64,000 bases of DNA from JBJYKD01 sp049310025 (GTDB lineage: Bacteria; Bacillota; Thermosediminibacteria; Thermosediminibacterales; Tepidanaerobacteraceae), in NCBI RefSeq assembly GCF_049310025.1, contig NZ_JBJYKD010000012.1:1-64000 (forward strand). Reading direction: 5' to 3'. Position numbers and translations under genes: made by a program. The notes under the pieces are model-generated. The model ran no database searches and was not told the DNA's origin. It worked only from the letters and a program-made list of their open reading frames with translations. Below, piece by piece: positions 17,602 through 28,800 of the stretch (position 1 is its first letter; every line of letters begins with the position of its first letter).

Positions 17602-18333
17602 TCACTTTTTGCCCACGGTCGCCATGTAAATCACAAACAGTTCCTCGCCGTCCAGGCCGAGGATGCTGTTCATGTCGTCATCCGAAAAAGCGGCAAGGGC
17701 GCAAACCCCGCAATCTATGGCCTGGGCGCTTAAGTAAAGGTTCTGGCAGACATGGCCGGCATCCAGAAACATGTACCTGTAGCCCCTTTCCCCATAGCGC
17801 CAGGTCATTCTGCGGGTGACGGCCACCCATATAAAGGTCGCGGCGGAGGCTTTGACAAACTCCTGCCCCCTGCAGGCTCTTGTGACTTCGTCGGCCATGC
17901 CGGGAGAAATATTTTCTTCCACCAGCCTGTGTCCGATGGCCACATACCTGTAAAGGCCGGGCCTCAGGCCGGTCACATTGTTCGCCAGAATACAGGTCTC
18001 AAAGGCGTGCCTGGCTCCCGCCGACGGCACCGTCCTTGCCGTCGAGGGGCGCGAGGAAACCCTTTTGACCCCCTGGGTGCACCAGAGCAGAAAAGATAAT
18101 TCCTCCATGGTCAGAGGCCTTTCCGAGTATTTTCGCACACTCCGGCGGTTTTCTATGGTTTCCCGCAGGTTGACGGTGACGTCAAATTGCTTGGGGTCCG
18201 GCAAATCAATAATCCTTTTTGTCTTGTCATACTCCAGTTCCAGAGGCGGCTGGGGGAGGCCCTTCTCTTCATCCGTCTGACCCAGGTACTGAAATTTTGT
18301 CATTTTAACAAAATCCCTGCCAATCCCGTTCAT
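17602..18333 (-). CDS. SagB/ThcOx-type nitroreductase-family protein
   Basis: 243 residues of the FMN-dependent nitroreductase fold, SagB-like branch. Motifs: RETIENRRSVRKYSERPLTMEELSFLLW at about residue 55-80, then RTVPSAGARHAFETCI, and a C-terminal GHVCQNLYLSAQAIDCGVCALAAFSDD. SagB proteins oxidise azolines in peptide natural products, but no cyclodehydratase (SagC/D) or precursor peptide lies nearby, so a different oxidoreductase role is more likely. It is a single gene; start ATG at 18333 with GGGAG upstream. Confidence 0.85.
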   Translation of the reverse strand: MNGIGRDFVKMTKFQYLGQTDEEKGLPQPPLELEYDKTKRIIDLPDPKQFDVTVNLRETIENRRSVRKYSERPLTMEELSFLLWCTQGVKRVSSRPSTARTVPSAGARHAFETCILANNVTGLRPGLYRYVAIGHRLVEENISPGMADEVTRACRGQEFVKASAATFIWVAVTRRMTWRYGERGYRYMFLDAGHVCQNLYLSAQAIDCGVCALAAFSDDDMNSILGLDGEELFVIYMATVGKK

Positions 18334-18513
18334 AAGATTATCGCTCCCTTTCTTTTTTCTTCATCTTCTATTTTTGAACAAAATCCACGGCGCCGCTTAC
18401 GAAAAATCTTTGAGCCGGCAAACTCAAAAGCCTTTAAGAGCCATGTTTTCTTTTATCTTTATTTTCCAGGAGGGGGCTTTAGAATAAACCGAGTCCCCGG
18501 TAAGATTCCCTCG

Positions 18514-20058
18514 CTAGTAGTTAAATATCCTGTCCCGGAAATCTTTCTTCAGGTCCGACTGGAGGTAGGTTATAAACCTGTTGAGAAAGGCCGCGGCTTC
18601 GGCCTTTGTCATAATGTCCCGGGGCCTGAAAAAGCCCGCCGAATCGCCCCTGGCCAGGCCGATTTCACGGGCCACATAAACGGCGTCTTTGGCCCATCCG
18701 GGGATGTCCCCGTCGTCCCTGAAACCGGTGGAATACGGGGGGTTGGGCGCCAGCCGTTCAAGGCCCAGAGCCCTTACGATGATGGTTACCGCCTGGGCAC
18801 GGGTCAGGTTCTGCTCCGGACCGAACTTCCGGGGGCCAACCCCCTGCATCACCCCTGTGGATTCCAGATATCTTACATAATCCCCATCGTTTCCGGAATC
18901 TTTAACGTCGTCGAACTGCAAAGGTTCTGCGGAAGTGGTTTTCTTTTTCGAGGTGCCCAGATTGCTCCTAACTTCATCCAGCCTCTTGCCGCGGCTGACT
19001 ATGTCCGTCAGCTCAGCCACACCCCTGGCAAAAATCAGCCGGTTTGCGGGCGTTTGCGGTCCGAAATACTGGCCGGAAGGCGCCATTATCCCCAGGCTGA
19101 GCAGTTTTTCTATATCCTGCTGTGCCCAGTGGCCGGATATGTCCATGATCTTCGGTATATAAGTCCTTTTCTGGGTGGGGACGGTTTTTAGTGTCATACT
19201 TATCTCATCTTTGGTGTAACGGCCTTTCAGCGGGAGCCCGTCTTCGTCGAACCTTGGGAGGCTGTAGCTGCACCTGGCCGCCATTTCATCCTGAACGGTC
19301 TCAAGATAGCCTCCCTGAAAGCTCATCTGAGCCGGTTCGTTGGGTACGTACGCCAGGTCCCTAGTCCTGTTAAAAGATTCCACTATCTGCACGCCGCCGG
19401 TCCATCCTGCGTCATAGACTTTTCCCGCCACGGTGGATTCCCTCTGCGCGGTTATTACGTAATCCATGGTCCTGGTCTCGGTGGCTCCCCAGGCGTGTTC
19501 ATACCCCACTCCAGACCCGCTTATGTCTACCGTAACCGTACCTTCGGCTCTGTTTATTGTGTAGACCTTCTTGCCTCTCACGTTCATGGAATAAAAGTCC
19601 ACCGCCGGCGCCATATCGGTCACCGTAGATGAATACAGCTCGTATTTATCCAGAACGTACCTGTCGGTGCGGTTGTCTGATCTTTTTACACTGATGTTCT
19701 CGCTGAAACGCGATATCCGGGAGACCTCAATGACCTGCCTTTTGTCGCTGTCCTGTTCCATGCTCACTTCAAAGGTCAACTGCCTTTTCAGTACAATTTT
19801 TTTGTCTTCGCTTTCCAGGGATAAATTCAACTGGTCCTGCCTTTTGCCGTTCCGCATGGTTCCGGGCTTTACTTTTATTTCGCCTTTTAAGACAACGGGT
19901 TTGCCTGTCAGTACAAAAAGTTCCATATACTCCATTTCGTTGCTAATCCCGCCCTCAAACCCCGGCAGCTGCTGAGCCGTGGCCGGGGGTAAAAATGGTT
20001 GAAACATGGACAGGATATATATAATCGCCGCTGAACATATCAAAAACTTTCGCAGCAC
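18514..20058 (-). CDS. S-layer homology domain surface protein (C-terminal SLH)
   Basis: 514 residues. An N-terminal signal peptide (ends near PPATAQQ) is followed by a unique domain of about 260 residues and three SLH repeats at roughly residues 305-360, 390-445 and 450-505. Repeat openings are MDISGHWAQQDIEKL, FDDVKDSGNDGDYVRYL and FRDDGDIPGWAKDAVYVA. SLH repeats anchor proteins to pyruvylated wall polymers. Last of three surface genes on the same strand. The unique domain is not recognised. Confidence 0.9.
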   Translation of the reverse strand: MLRKFLICSAAIIYILSMFQPFLPPATAQQLPGFEGGISNEMEYMELFVLTGKPVVLKGEIKVKPGTMRNGKRQDQLNLSLESEDKKIVLKRQLTFEVSMEQDSDKRQVIEVSRISRFSENISVKRSDNRTDRYVLDKYELYSSTVTDMAPAVDFYSMNVRGKKVYTINRAEGTVTVDISGSGVGYEHAWGATETRTMDYVITAQRESTVAGKVYDAGWTGGVQIVESFNRTRDLAYVPNEPAQMSFQGGYLETVQDEMAARCSYSLPRFDEDGLPLKGRYTKDEISMTLKTVPTQKRTYIPKIMDISGHWAQQDIEKLLSLGIMAPSGQYFGPQTPANRLIFARGVAELTDIVSRGKRLDEVRSNLGTSKKKTTSAEPLQFDDVKDSGNDGDYVRYLESTGVMQGVGPRKFGPEQNLTRAQAVTIIVRALGLERLAPNPPYSTGFRDDGDIPGWAKDAVYVAREIGLARGDSAGFFRPRDIMTKAEAAAFLNRFITYLQSDLKKDFRDRIFNY

Positions 20059-20163
20059 ATCATCACATCCCAGTTGTTTTCTTTATCGGCAAAGCGTACC
20101 GGACACGGCCCGCCTTTGTTTGTTAATTAATTTCAGCGATGTGCCGGGCCGTGAAAACCGTAA

Positions 20164-22767
20164 TTATTCCATCACCACGCCGATCAACAGCACATTGTTG
20201 TCCCGGATCATGTAAAGTATGTCCGAAGGTGAGAGCTCCTCTTTGTCTACCAATTCTCCATTTTTTATCAGCAGGGCGGCCGAGGCGTCCACAGCCAATG
20301 TGTCCACGCCGGTATTCCACTCCTCTTTGAAGGCGCTGTAGTCTTTTTTGTTGTTCAGGGGTATCCATGCACCGTTAAAGGGAGCAGAAGCAACCTCGGC
20401 GATACTTATGTTTTCGGCGTCCGGCTCATCCCCTAAGATCACCAGCCCCTGCATCCTGTCGTCTATAGTGACCACATAAACGTAATCATTGTCGTATTTG
20501 CCCGTAAATCGTTCCGCAATGAATTCATCTTCGGAAAGCAGTCGCGGCGTATTCCCCGTGGCGTCTATTATTCGGGGATAATCTCCCAGGGTAAAGTCTA
20601 TGGAAGAGCTCCTCTTGCTCGACCACCTGTTGTTTTCCAGTCTGCTGTAATGATCGACGGCCAGCCTGTCTCTGGATATCTCATCGATTTTTCCCCGGAA
20701 GATTTTCATATTCACCGGGTAAAACTCCGGCTGGTATACGAGGACCGCCCTGTTGCCGTCGTTTTCTCTGTTGGTGACCAGGAAGGCATCCACATCTTCG
20801 TCGATATCCGACGGGCCGCCGAAGCCTCCGGACTTTAGAACGGCGGTATCGCCCGCCAGAAAAGCCTGCACCCCTCCTATCTCAATAAGTCCGCTGGACC
20901 ACTTTATTTCATCTATTTCACCGTTTGCCAGGTACTCGTCGCCCGATTTTATTATTATCCTTTCCGCCTCATTCCGGCCAAAACCGGCCCCTGTCACAAT
21001 GTAAGCATACTGGCCCCTGAAGTTTTCCAGAAGTTTATTTTTGTCCACCGCTGCACCCTTATAGTAAACAACAGGCTCCGGTGACACGGGGATACTGGCG
21101 ATGCCGGCCTCTTTCAGCCAGGTGCCAAAGTAGAACCGGCTTACGTCCTCCAGAACAAGTTCATCTCCCAGGCTTCTTGAAAGTTTGCCCTTCAAGATGC
21201 CTCCCCATCTGGTCCCAGCCGCCACCGCCACCCTGTCGGGAACATCCCCCTCGATGGAGCTGAAATAAGCCAGTACTCTGTCGCCGGGTTTCAAATCTTC
21301 AGCGGCGACCGGCACGCCGTTTTTCACCAGCGACGTGTAGGGTGTCAGGGTCAATGTCTGGCGGCTCCCATCCTCCAGATTCAAAGTCAGGATATAATTG
21401 TCGCGGTTTTTCTTAACAGATTCCACTTTTCCTTCTACCCTGCGGCTTCCCGATGCGATGTAGCCCGGTTCGCTGCCGCTTTCTGCAGTCAGTTTCCCGA
21501 CAATCCCGTTTTCAATGTAGGCGGTGATCTCAAAACCTTCCACCAGGTCTTTAAGACCTGCAGGCCTGCCGTCGATATTCACCTCAACAAAAGGCGCCAC
21601 TCTGTAATAGGCGAGCCTGCCGTCTTTGTCTCTTATGGCTATGCGGTTTCCGCTTATATCGATGGAACTCAATTCGCCCGTTAACGTATCCCTGCTGACA
21701 GGAACAATCTGCGCATACAGCACCTCGCCGTTTTTTACCGCGTATTCAATGTAGTTATCCTTTTGCAGAGCGGACGACAGCCAAGGTCTGCCGCCTTTTA
21801 TAACTATAAAGTCTTTGCCGGTGTTTTCCCTTCCGTTTGATACAACGCTTTCCGCCTGAAGGTTAAACCTGCGGCCGTCGGAATCCTTTATCTCAAAGAC
21901 CTTAATTTTTTTGACAGCATTTTTATCCCTGACATCCACCGTGTATGACGACAGTACCGTCCCCCGGTGAAATGCCGGCCCCGCGGGAAAACTTCCTTTT
22001 ATCCGATCGAGAAAGGAAGCCAGTTCCCCTCTGCTCATGGCGGCCCGCGGGCGGAGGAGGCCTCCGCTGCCCGATAAAATGCCGTTTTTAACCGCCGCGG
22101 CGAGGTAAGGCATATAATCGACCTCAACCTGGCCGGAGTCTTTGAAACCCGCCATCAAATCCCGCTGTATGCCGTAGAGCGGTGAAAGCTTCATGGCCCT
22201 TACGGCCCACGCCGCCACTTCCTGCCGCATGGCCGGCCGTCTCATGTCGAGAGACTGCATCTCTCCTTTGGTAATTATGCCCTCCTTTAATGCCAGCTGC
22301 AGGTAGCCCGCTGCCCAGTTCGATGCGTTTGCGGTTCCGGCGGCGTTATTTGCTCCGGAGGTGTTTTTGCGGGCGGCGGCCAGTGTTCCCGCCTCCTCAT
22401 CCCGGCCCATAAGCCTTATGATAGCCGCCAGCGCCTGTTCTCTGGAGACGGAATCGTTTGGAAAAAATTTTCCCGAATTCCCCTGCATGACCGACATGGC
22501 CGCCATCTTCAGGATAGAATCCCCGGCCCAGTGGCGTGCAATATCGGAAAACTGCAGCCCTATAAGCAGCCGGTTTGCATTAGAAGTTCCGGAAAATGAC
22601 TCGGTGTCGGCCAGGCCTGAAGCAGGAAATGTCAAAACAAAAGCCGCGGTTATTAAGGCTGCCACCGCACGAAATATTCTTTTTTTGTCTCGAATGAAAA
22701 GCGACCTCAATAATTTTTTCGTAATCCGGGAAAAATGTCCGCTGTTAAAAATGTCTATTAGTTTCAA
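20164..22767 (-). CDS. Large S-layer homology domain protein (N-terminal SLH)
   Basis: About 867 residues. After a signal peptide (LITAAFVLTFPASGLA) come three SLH repeats (about residues 60-245): FSDIARHWAGDSILKMAAM, ASNWAAGYLQLALKEGII and FKDSGQVEVDYMPYLAAAV. The remaining 620 residues are beta-rich and repetitive in style (for example GELSSIDISGNRIAIRDKDG and GKVESVKKNRDNYILTLNLEDG) but match no domain I know. The start is TTG at 22767: GAGGTG lies six bases upstream, and the in-frame GTG at 22776 is part of that site. It sits between the giant IPT/TIG protein and the smaller SLH protein. Confidence 0.9.
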   Translation of the reverse strand: MKLIDIFNSGHFSRITKKLLRSLFIRDKKRIFRAVAALITAAFVLTFPASGLADTESFSGTSNANRLLIGLQFSDIARHWAGDSILKMAAMSVMQGNSGKFFPNDSVSREQALAAIIRLMGRDEEAGTLAAARKNTSGANNAAGTANASNWAAGYLQLALKEGIITKGEMQSLDMRRPAMRQEVAAWAVRAMKLSPLYGIQRDLMAGFKDSGQVEVDYMPYLAAAVKNGILSGSGGLLRPRAAMSRGELASFLDRIKGSFPAGPAFHRGTVLSSYTVDVRDKNAVKKIKVFEIKDSDGRRFNLQAESVVSNGRENTGKDFIVIKGGRPWLSSALQKDNYIEYAVKNGEVLYAQIVPVSRDTLTGELSSIDISGNRIAIRDKDGRLAYYRVAPFVEVNIDGRPAGLKDLVEGFEITAYIENGIVGKLTAESGSEPGYIASGSRRVEGKVESVKKNRDNYILTLNLEDGSRQTLTLTPYTSLVKNGVPVAAEDLKPGDRVLAYFSSIEGDVPDRVAVAAGTRWGGILKGKLSRSLGDELVLEDVSRFYFGTWLKEAGIASIPVSPEPVVYYKGAAVDKNKLLENFRGQYAYIVTGAGFGRNEAERIIIKSGDEYLANGEIDEIKWSSGLIEIGGVQAFLAGDTAVLKSGGFGGPSDIDEDVDAFLVTNRENDGNRAVLVYQPEFYPVNMKIFRGKIDEISRDRLAVDHYSRLENNRWSSKRSSSIDFTLGDYPRIIDATGNTPRLLSEDEFIAERFTGKYDNDYVYVVTIDDRMQGLVILGDEPDAENISIAEVASAPFNGAWIPLNNKKDYSAFKEEWNTGVDTLAVDASAALLIKNGELVDKEELSPSDILYMIRDNNVLLIGVVME

Positions 22768-22825
22768 AAATAACACCTCTATGGTATTCTTCCCTAAAGT
22801 CCGGGTTTTCAGCCACGAACTGATC

Positions 22826-25800
22826 TTACTTGCCGAAAACCGCGTACCAGCCCGGGAGGTTTATATATGCGCCGGTGCCCCAGGCCGCAGTGTACGCCTG
22901 CGGTGTGCCGGAGCCCATAAAATAGTATCCGGAATAGGACACAGACCCGGCGCCTACAGGCTGCCACTTTCTTTCCACCGGCTCAAATACGCAGAGGCTG
23001 AGAGAAGTTATTTTCCCGCTTTCGATCCTTTTGTAATCCGGGGTTAAGTCTATTCTTGCATTGATGTAATTAACATCTCCGGTTTCTTTCTTTATCCGGT
23101 ATTCGAGTTTTATGTTCAGAGGTTCCGTAAGCGGCGTCACATTTCTTTCCTTGAATTTAAACAGATATTCTTTTTGAGATTTGTCTGCTTTTTCTATGAC
23201 GATCCTGATGGATGCATCGTCTTTCTCACTGGCGGAAAGATTTTTAAATGCGGGAACGTCCAGCCCCGAGGCAGGGAACTCCAGCGAGAATCCTTCCCCT
23301 GTCACCGTGAGGCTCTTTTTCATATCCTTAATCACGTCATATGAGAGGGTTATGGTGTATTTCAAAAGCTGGCGGGGACCCCCGGCTGAAAGTTTTATAT
23401 TGTAATTTGCATCCTTCAGGGCGTCTATATCGGTAATGTAGATTTCGGCACCGCCTGCGGTGGTGGTGTCCAGCCTGCCCTCAGGCAGTTCAACGATTTT
23501 TTCTTCCCGGCCGCTTGCGGTGGTGGCGGAATCGGTATACGAAAAGTCCGATGTTCCCAGTTCGTTTACCGCCCTCACTTTAAAATAGTATTTTGTGCCG
23601 GGTACAAGATCCGTCACATAGTAGTAGGTATTGGGGGTTTTGTCTATATATTCGAACGGGCCTGTGCTCTTTTTGGAACCGAAAATTTCGTAATAGTTGG
23701 CATTGAGCACCGGCGACCAGGTAAGTTTTATGGTAATTTCATCGTGCCTGCTGGCGGAAAAGTCTTCCGGCACCCCGGGCCTGGTTCTGGGCGGGGTGTA
23801 GTAAAATCCGTTTTTCAACACTGCTTTCCCGCCGTCCGGGTTTATCACCGTAACATCCTGATAGCCGGGGCTGCCGGCCGGGGTTCTGGCTTTGATGGTG
23901 GTATCATTTACCACTTCCACCCCGGTGGCGGCTTTGTCCCCTATGAGCACGGCGGCACCGCTGCTGAAAAGTTTACCCGTTATGGTGATCTCGGTGCCCC
24001 CGTCCACCGGGCCTTCGCCGGGCGTAACCTTATCGATGCTGGGGTAATCTATATAGGTAAATCCTTCCTCGAGGATGTCAAGACCCGTATCGGGGTTGAT
24101 TACTATGACATCTTTTGACCCCAGGGTGCCCCCGGGCAGTGTTATCCTGATACGGGCGGCGTCCACGGAAAGCACCTCGGCCCTGTTTTCTCCTATGTAA
24201 ACCACCGCCCCGGGCTTAAAATTACTGCCGTAGATATTCACCTCTATGCCCCCGTTGGCCGGGCCCTTGGCGGGGTCCACCTGGGTTATTTTGGGATAGC
24301 CGTCGGGGACTTTGTATTCAAATCCTCCGGGGAGGGCGGCACTGAGGCCGTTGCCGTTCAGCACCACCACATCTTTTTTGCCCTGGGTGTTGGGAGGAGT
24401 CCTGCCGGTGATGGTGGCGGGGTCAATGACGGTCGCCCCTTTGGCCTCTTCGCCGCCGAAGTAAACGGTCACAGGATTTACAAAGCCCCGCCCCTTTATG
24501 GTGAAGGGCGTGCCTCCCGAGACGGCGCCTTCTGTGGGAGTAATGTATTCTATGGCGATGTCGCCGGCCACATCCAGGTATTCAAATCCGCTTTTAAGGG
24601 TGGCAAGGCCCTGGTCGGGGTTTATCACCCGCACGTCGACCTTGCCCGGGGCCGCCGGGGGTGTCACCGCCGTGATCTTTACACCGGCCACAAATGCGGT
24701 TCCCTGTATCTGGTTGCCGCTGCCGTCCACCGCATTGCCGCTGCCGTCCTCAATGGTTTTCACCACGGCTTCGGCGGTGCCGATCATAACTCTGGCATTC
24801 GGCCTGAAGTCCTGACCCTCAATGGTGATGTAAGTTCCGCCGGAGGCCGGGCCCTTGCTGGGGGAAACCGAGGTTATTTTAGGCCGGCTGTCGGGCACGA
24901 CATAGTTGAATTTGTCGCCCCACACGGCAAGGCCGCCGTCCGGGTTGACCACTATCACGTCCACCGGGTATTTGCCGTTCACGGGGATGTCGCCGCCGCC
25001 GGGTTTGTACTCCGGCGTCACGGCGGTTATCAGGGTCCCCGAATCGTCCACACTTACTTCGGCGGATTCAACGCCCCCGAAATATACCTTTACACCCTTC
25101 ACAAAATTCTTGCCCGTTATTCTTGTGAGGGTGCCGCCGAATATGCTGCCTTCGGCGGGTTCCACTCCGTCGAGCGACGGCAGGGTGGCCGGCGGCACAT
25201 ATTCAAAGCCTTCTTTTAAAGTGAACGCTCCCCCGTCCTGGTTGACCACGGTAACGTCTTTTTTGCCGTAATTTTTGGCTCTGGGTGTGATTATCCGGAT
25301 TTCGGTGGGGCTTATCAGGTTGACGTCACCGGGATTCACTTCAATGCCGCCGATTATGACGGACAGGCCCTCCCTGAAATCCGAACCGGTTATGGTAACC
25401 GGGGTTCCGCCTTCCGAGCTGCCTCTGTTGGGAGTTACTTTGGTTATCTTCGGGCTGCTTCGGGGTACCATGTATGTGAATCCACCCGGCTTTACCGCAA
25501 AGCCCCCGTCCCGGGCGTTTATGACCTGCACGTCGGCAGGACCTTCCTGACCGGCGGGAGTCCTGGCCGTCAGAGTCGTGTTGTCCACAAACCTGACATC
25601 TGTGGCAAAATTGCCTCCTATGACCACCATGGCGTCGGGTGCAAAATCCTTGCCCGTTATGGTGATATCGGTCCCACCCGTCACGGGGCCGCGGTTCGGC
25701 GTTATGGTAGCGATGGAGGGATTTGTGTTTGTCGCTCTGTAAAGGAAGGCCGCTTCAAGCCTGCCTGCACCGCCGTCGGGATTGGTCACAAGGATATCCA

Positions 25801-28800
25801 CATAACCCTGCCGCCCGTCAACGGCCGCCGGTGCCGTGGCTTTTATTTCCGTCTCGCTGACGATGCGGACATTTTCCAGCGGCAGGCCTTGGCTGCCCCC
25901 CACCGCATCTCCGACAAACCTCACGTCGGCGCCGGGCATGAAGTTCATGCCTTTAATGCTGAGGAACAGGCCTCCGCTCACCGGCCCCTTGCTGGGCGTG
26001 ACCGATTGAATGACTGGATTGCTCTTGTATAAAAACCCTTTGGGGAGAGTTGCCGTACCGCCGTCGTTGTTAATTACCGTCACATCTCTCCATCCGGGCT
26101 GGCCGGCCGGAGTCCTGGCCGAAACCTCATTGGGGCTTTTCACCACCACGTTGGTGGCGGGGTTGCCTCCTATGAGCACCTTAAAGTTGGGTCCGCTCAT
26201 AAAGTTTGAACCTCTGATGGTAATGACATCCCCTCCGGCAGCACTGCCGAAATTGGGGATAACGCCGTCGGGGTCTATGGTGGGGGTGCTCTGTTCTACG
26301 TAATACAGGAAGGCTCCTTTCAGGGTGTAGCTTCCATAGGCGTTATAGACCACCACATCCTTGAGGCCCGGCGTATTGGGCGGGGTGCGGAGAGTTATCC
26401 TGGTGGAGCTTTCAACTTTTACATCAAAAGCCGCTTCACCGCCTATGGTCACCTGGGTGCCTTCTATGAAGTTGGCGCCGGTGACGGTGGCGTATACGTT
26501 CCCCAGGACCGTCCCGCTGCTAGGGGTTATGCTGGTTACCAGCAGGTTGTTGCCCTTGTATATGAATCCCGCCGGAAGGACGGCCTCGCCTCCGTCGGGG
26601 TTGACCACCTTCACATCCACCGCCCCCACCTGGGTGCTGGCAGGAGAAATGGTCCTGATTAATTCGGCATTCACCACCTCTACTATGGCAGCTTTATTTT
26701 TCCCAAAATAGACTTCCGCTGTCTTGCCGCCTGCCGACGCCATGAATCCGGTGCCACGGATGAGCACTATGCTGCCGCCGGAGGCCGGGCCCACGGGGTC
26801 TTGCTCCTGACCGGTGATGGGATTGTAAATCCTGACCGATGTAATCCTGGGGCTGCTCTGAGGAATCTCGTAAGTGTACCCGCCCTTCAGCACCGCCTGA
26901 CTTTCTATCTCCAGCTCTTTTTCGGGCGAAAAGGATTTGTCGACTTTTACGATTTTTACTATGACATCCTGGGCCCCCACAGTGCCTCCGGGGGTGGTGG
27001 CGGTGATGGTTTTCAGGTCGTCCCCTACGATTACATCGCTGCATTCATTGCCTCCGATGGTGACTTTGGTCTTCCTGTAAATGCTGCCCGAAATCAGGGT
27101 CTCTTTCACAAAATTGGCGCCGTTTATGGTTACGGCAGTCCCGCCCATGACGCTGCCGTGATTAGGGGTGATGCTCGTCACCGAAAGGGCCTTTTCGGGT
27201 ATTTTGTAGGTAAAGGGGACGGGTGAAACGGCATAATTGCCGTCGGGGTTTGTCACTCTCACTTCCTGCTCTCCGGCGCTGCCGGGAGGAGTCTTTGCCA
27301 CAAGGATGCTCTTGTAAACCCCACCCTCCTGAATGGTTTCAATGCTGATGACCGTTGCGGCCCTGCCTCCTATGGTCAGTACCGCGCCGCTCCGGATATC
27401 CGTGCCTTTTACGGTTATCTCCGTACCTCCTTCGGTGGAGCCCGACGTGGGGGATATGCTTTCTATTGCCGGGCGGCTCGGCGGAAGCCTGTATTCAAAA
27501 CCCGATTTTTTGGTGTACAATCCGTAGTCTACAGAATTGATGACGGTAACATCCTTGAAACCTTCGGAATTCCTTGGAGTCGTCACCACTATCCGGGTGG
27601 GTTCAAGGCTTTTAACAGCGGCCTCCACGCCTCCAAAGAAAACCTTGACTCCCCCTTTGTCGTCAAAACCCGTGCCGTCGATTATCACATCGGTTCCCCC
27701 CTCGGTGCTGCCGTAATTGGGCGTAATGCCGGTAATGGTGGGGGAAACCACGTATTTAAACGTGGAGGTCACACTGCCGCCGTCCGGATTGGTTACGACC
27801 ACCTGCTTTTCCCCGACTTCACCGGCCGGGGTCAGTGCCGTGATTACGTGGCGATCCGGGGATTCTTTAGTGACCTTAACGCTTGTGGCGGGTTTTCCTC
27901 CGATGGTGACCTGGACGCTGTTTGAGAAATCCTTGCCCTCTATGCGGATGGGTGTCCCCCCGACGGTGCCGCCGGTGTTTACCCTGACGTTCATGAGGGA
28001 CTCTATATCCGTATTTACCGGGGCGTAAACCGCTCCCTGCACCGTGGAAGTTATGACAGGCGCACTCCTGGTAAATTCAAATTTGTTTTGCGCCGATGCC
28101 GTGCCCTGGTCGGGATTCACCACCTTCAAGATTACCTGGCCCGGCGCCGAAGCCTCGGGAATGGTGGCCGTAATCCGGGTTCCGTCCGAAGATACCGCCA
28201 CATTTTTGGCCTCCAGGGAACCGAAGTAAACCTTAGCCCCTTCCATGAAACCGGTACCTTCGATCTGGATTTGATCCTGCCTCACGGTAGAAGAACTTGA
28301 GGGGGAAAAGCCGGTGATGGCCGGCTTGCTCCTTATGTATGTGAAGCGCGTGTATGGGTCTTCGTTATTGTTGACGGCCCTGCCGCCGTCCTTGTTCACC
28401 ACTTCCACCGTGGCTACCCCTTCTACGCTGCTGGGGGGCGTCACGGCCGATATAATGTCTTTTGTGCCGCTTCCTTCCTGGATCTTTGTCAGGGTAATCC
28501 CGGAGCACAGCTTGCCCCCTATGTATACCTTGACATCATCGGGATAGCCATCGGCGCCAAAACCGCTTCCTATTATATAGATGGTCTCTCCTCCCAGGAC
28601 GCTGCTGGTGGCTGGCACCTTCGTGCCGTCCATGGTCTTGGATATGACCGATATTGACGGCGTGCTCTGTATATATGTAAAGCCGTTGTTGAGCGTGGCC
28701 GCCCCGCCGTCAGGGTTCGTGACCGTTACGGCCACGCCGCCGGGCGTTGAAACCGGCGGGGTCGTGGCGGTAATCACGCTGTCGCTCTTCACCGAAACAT

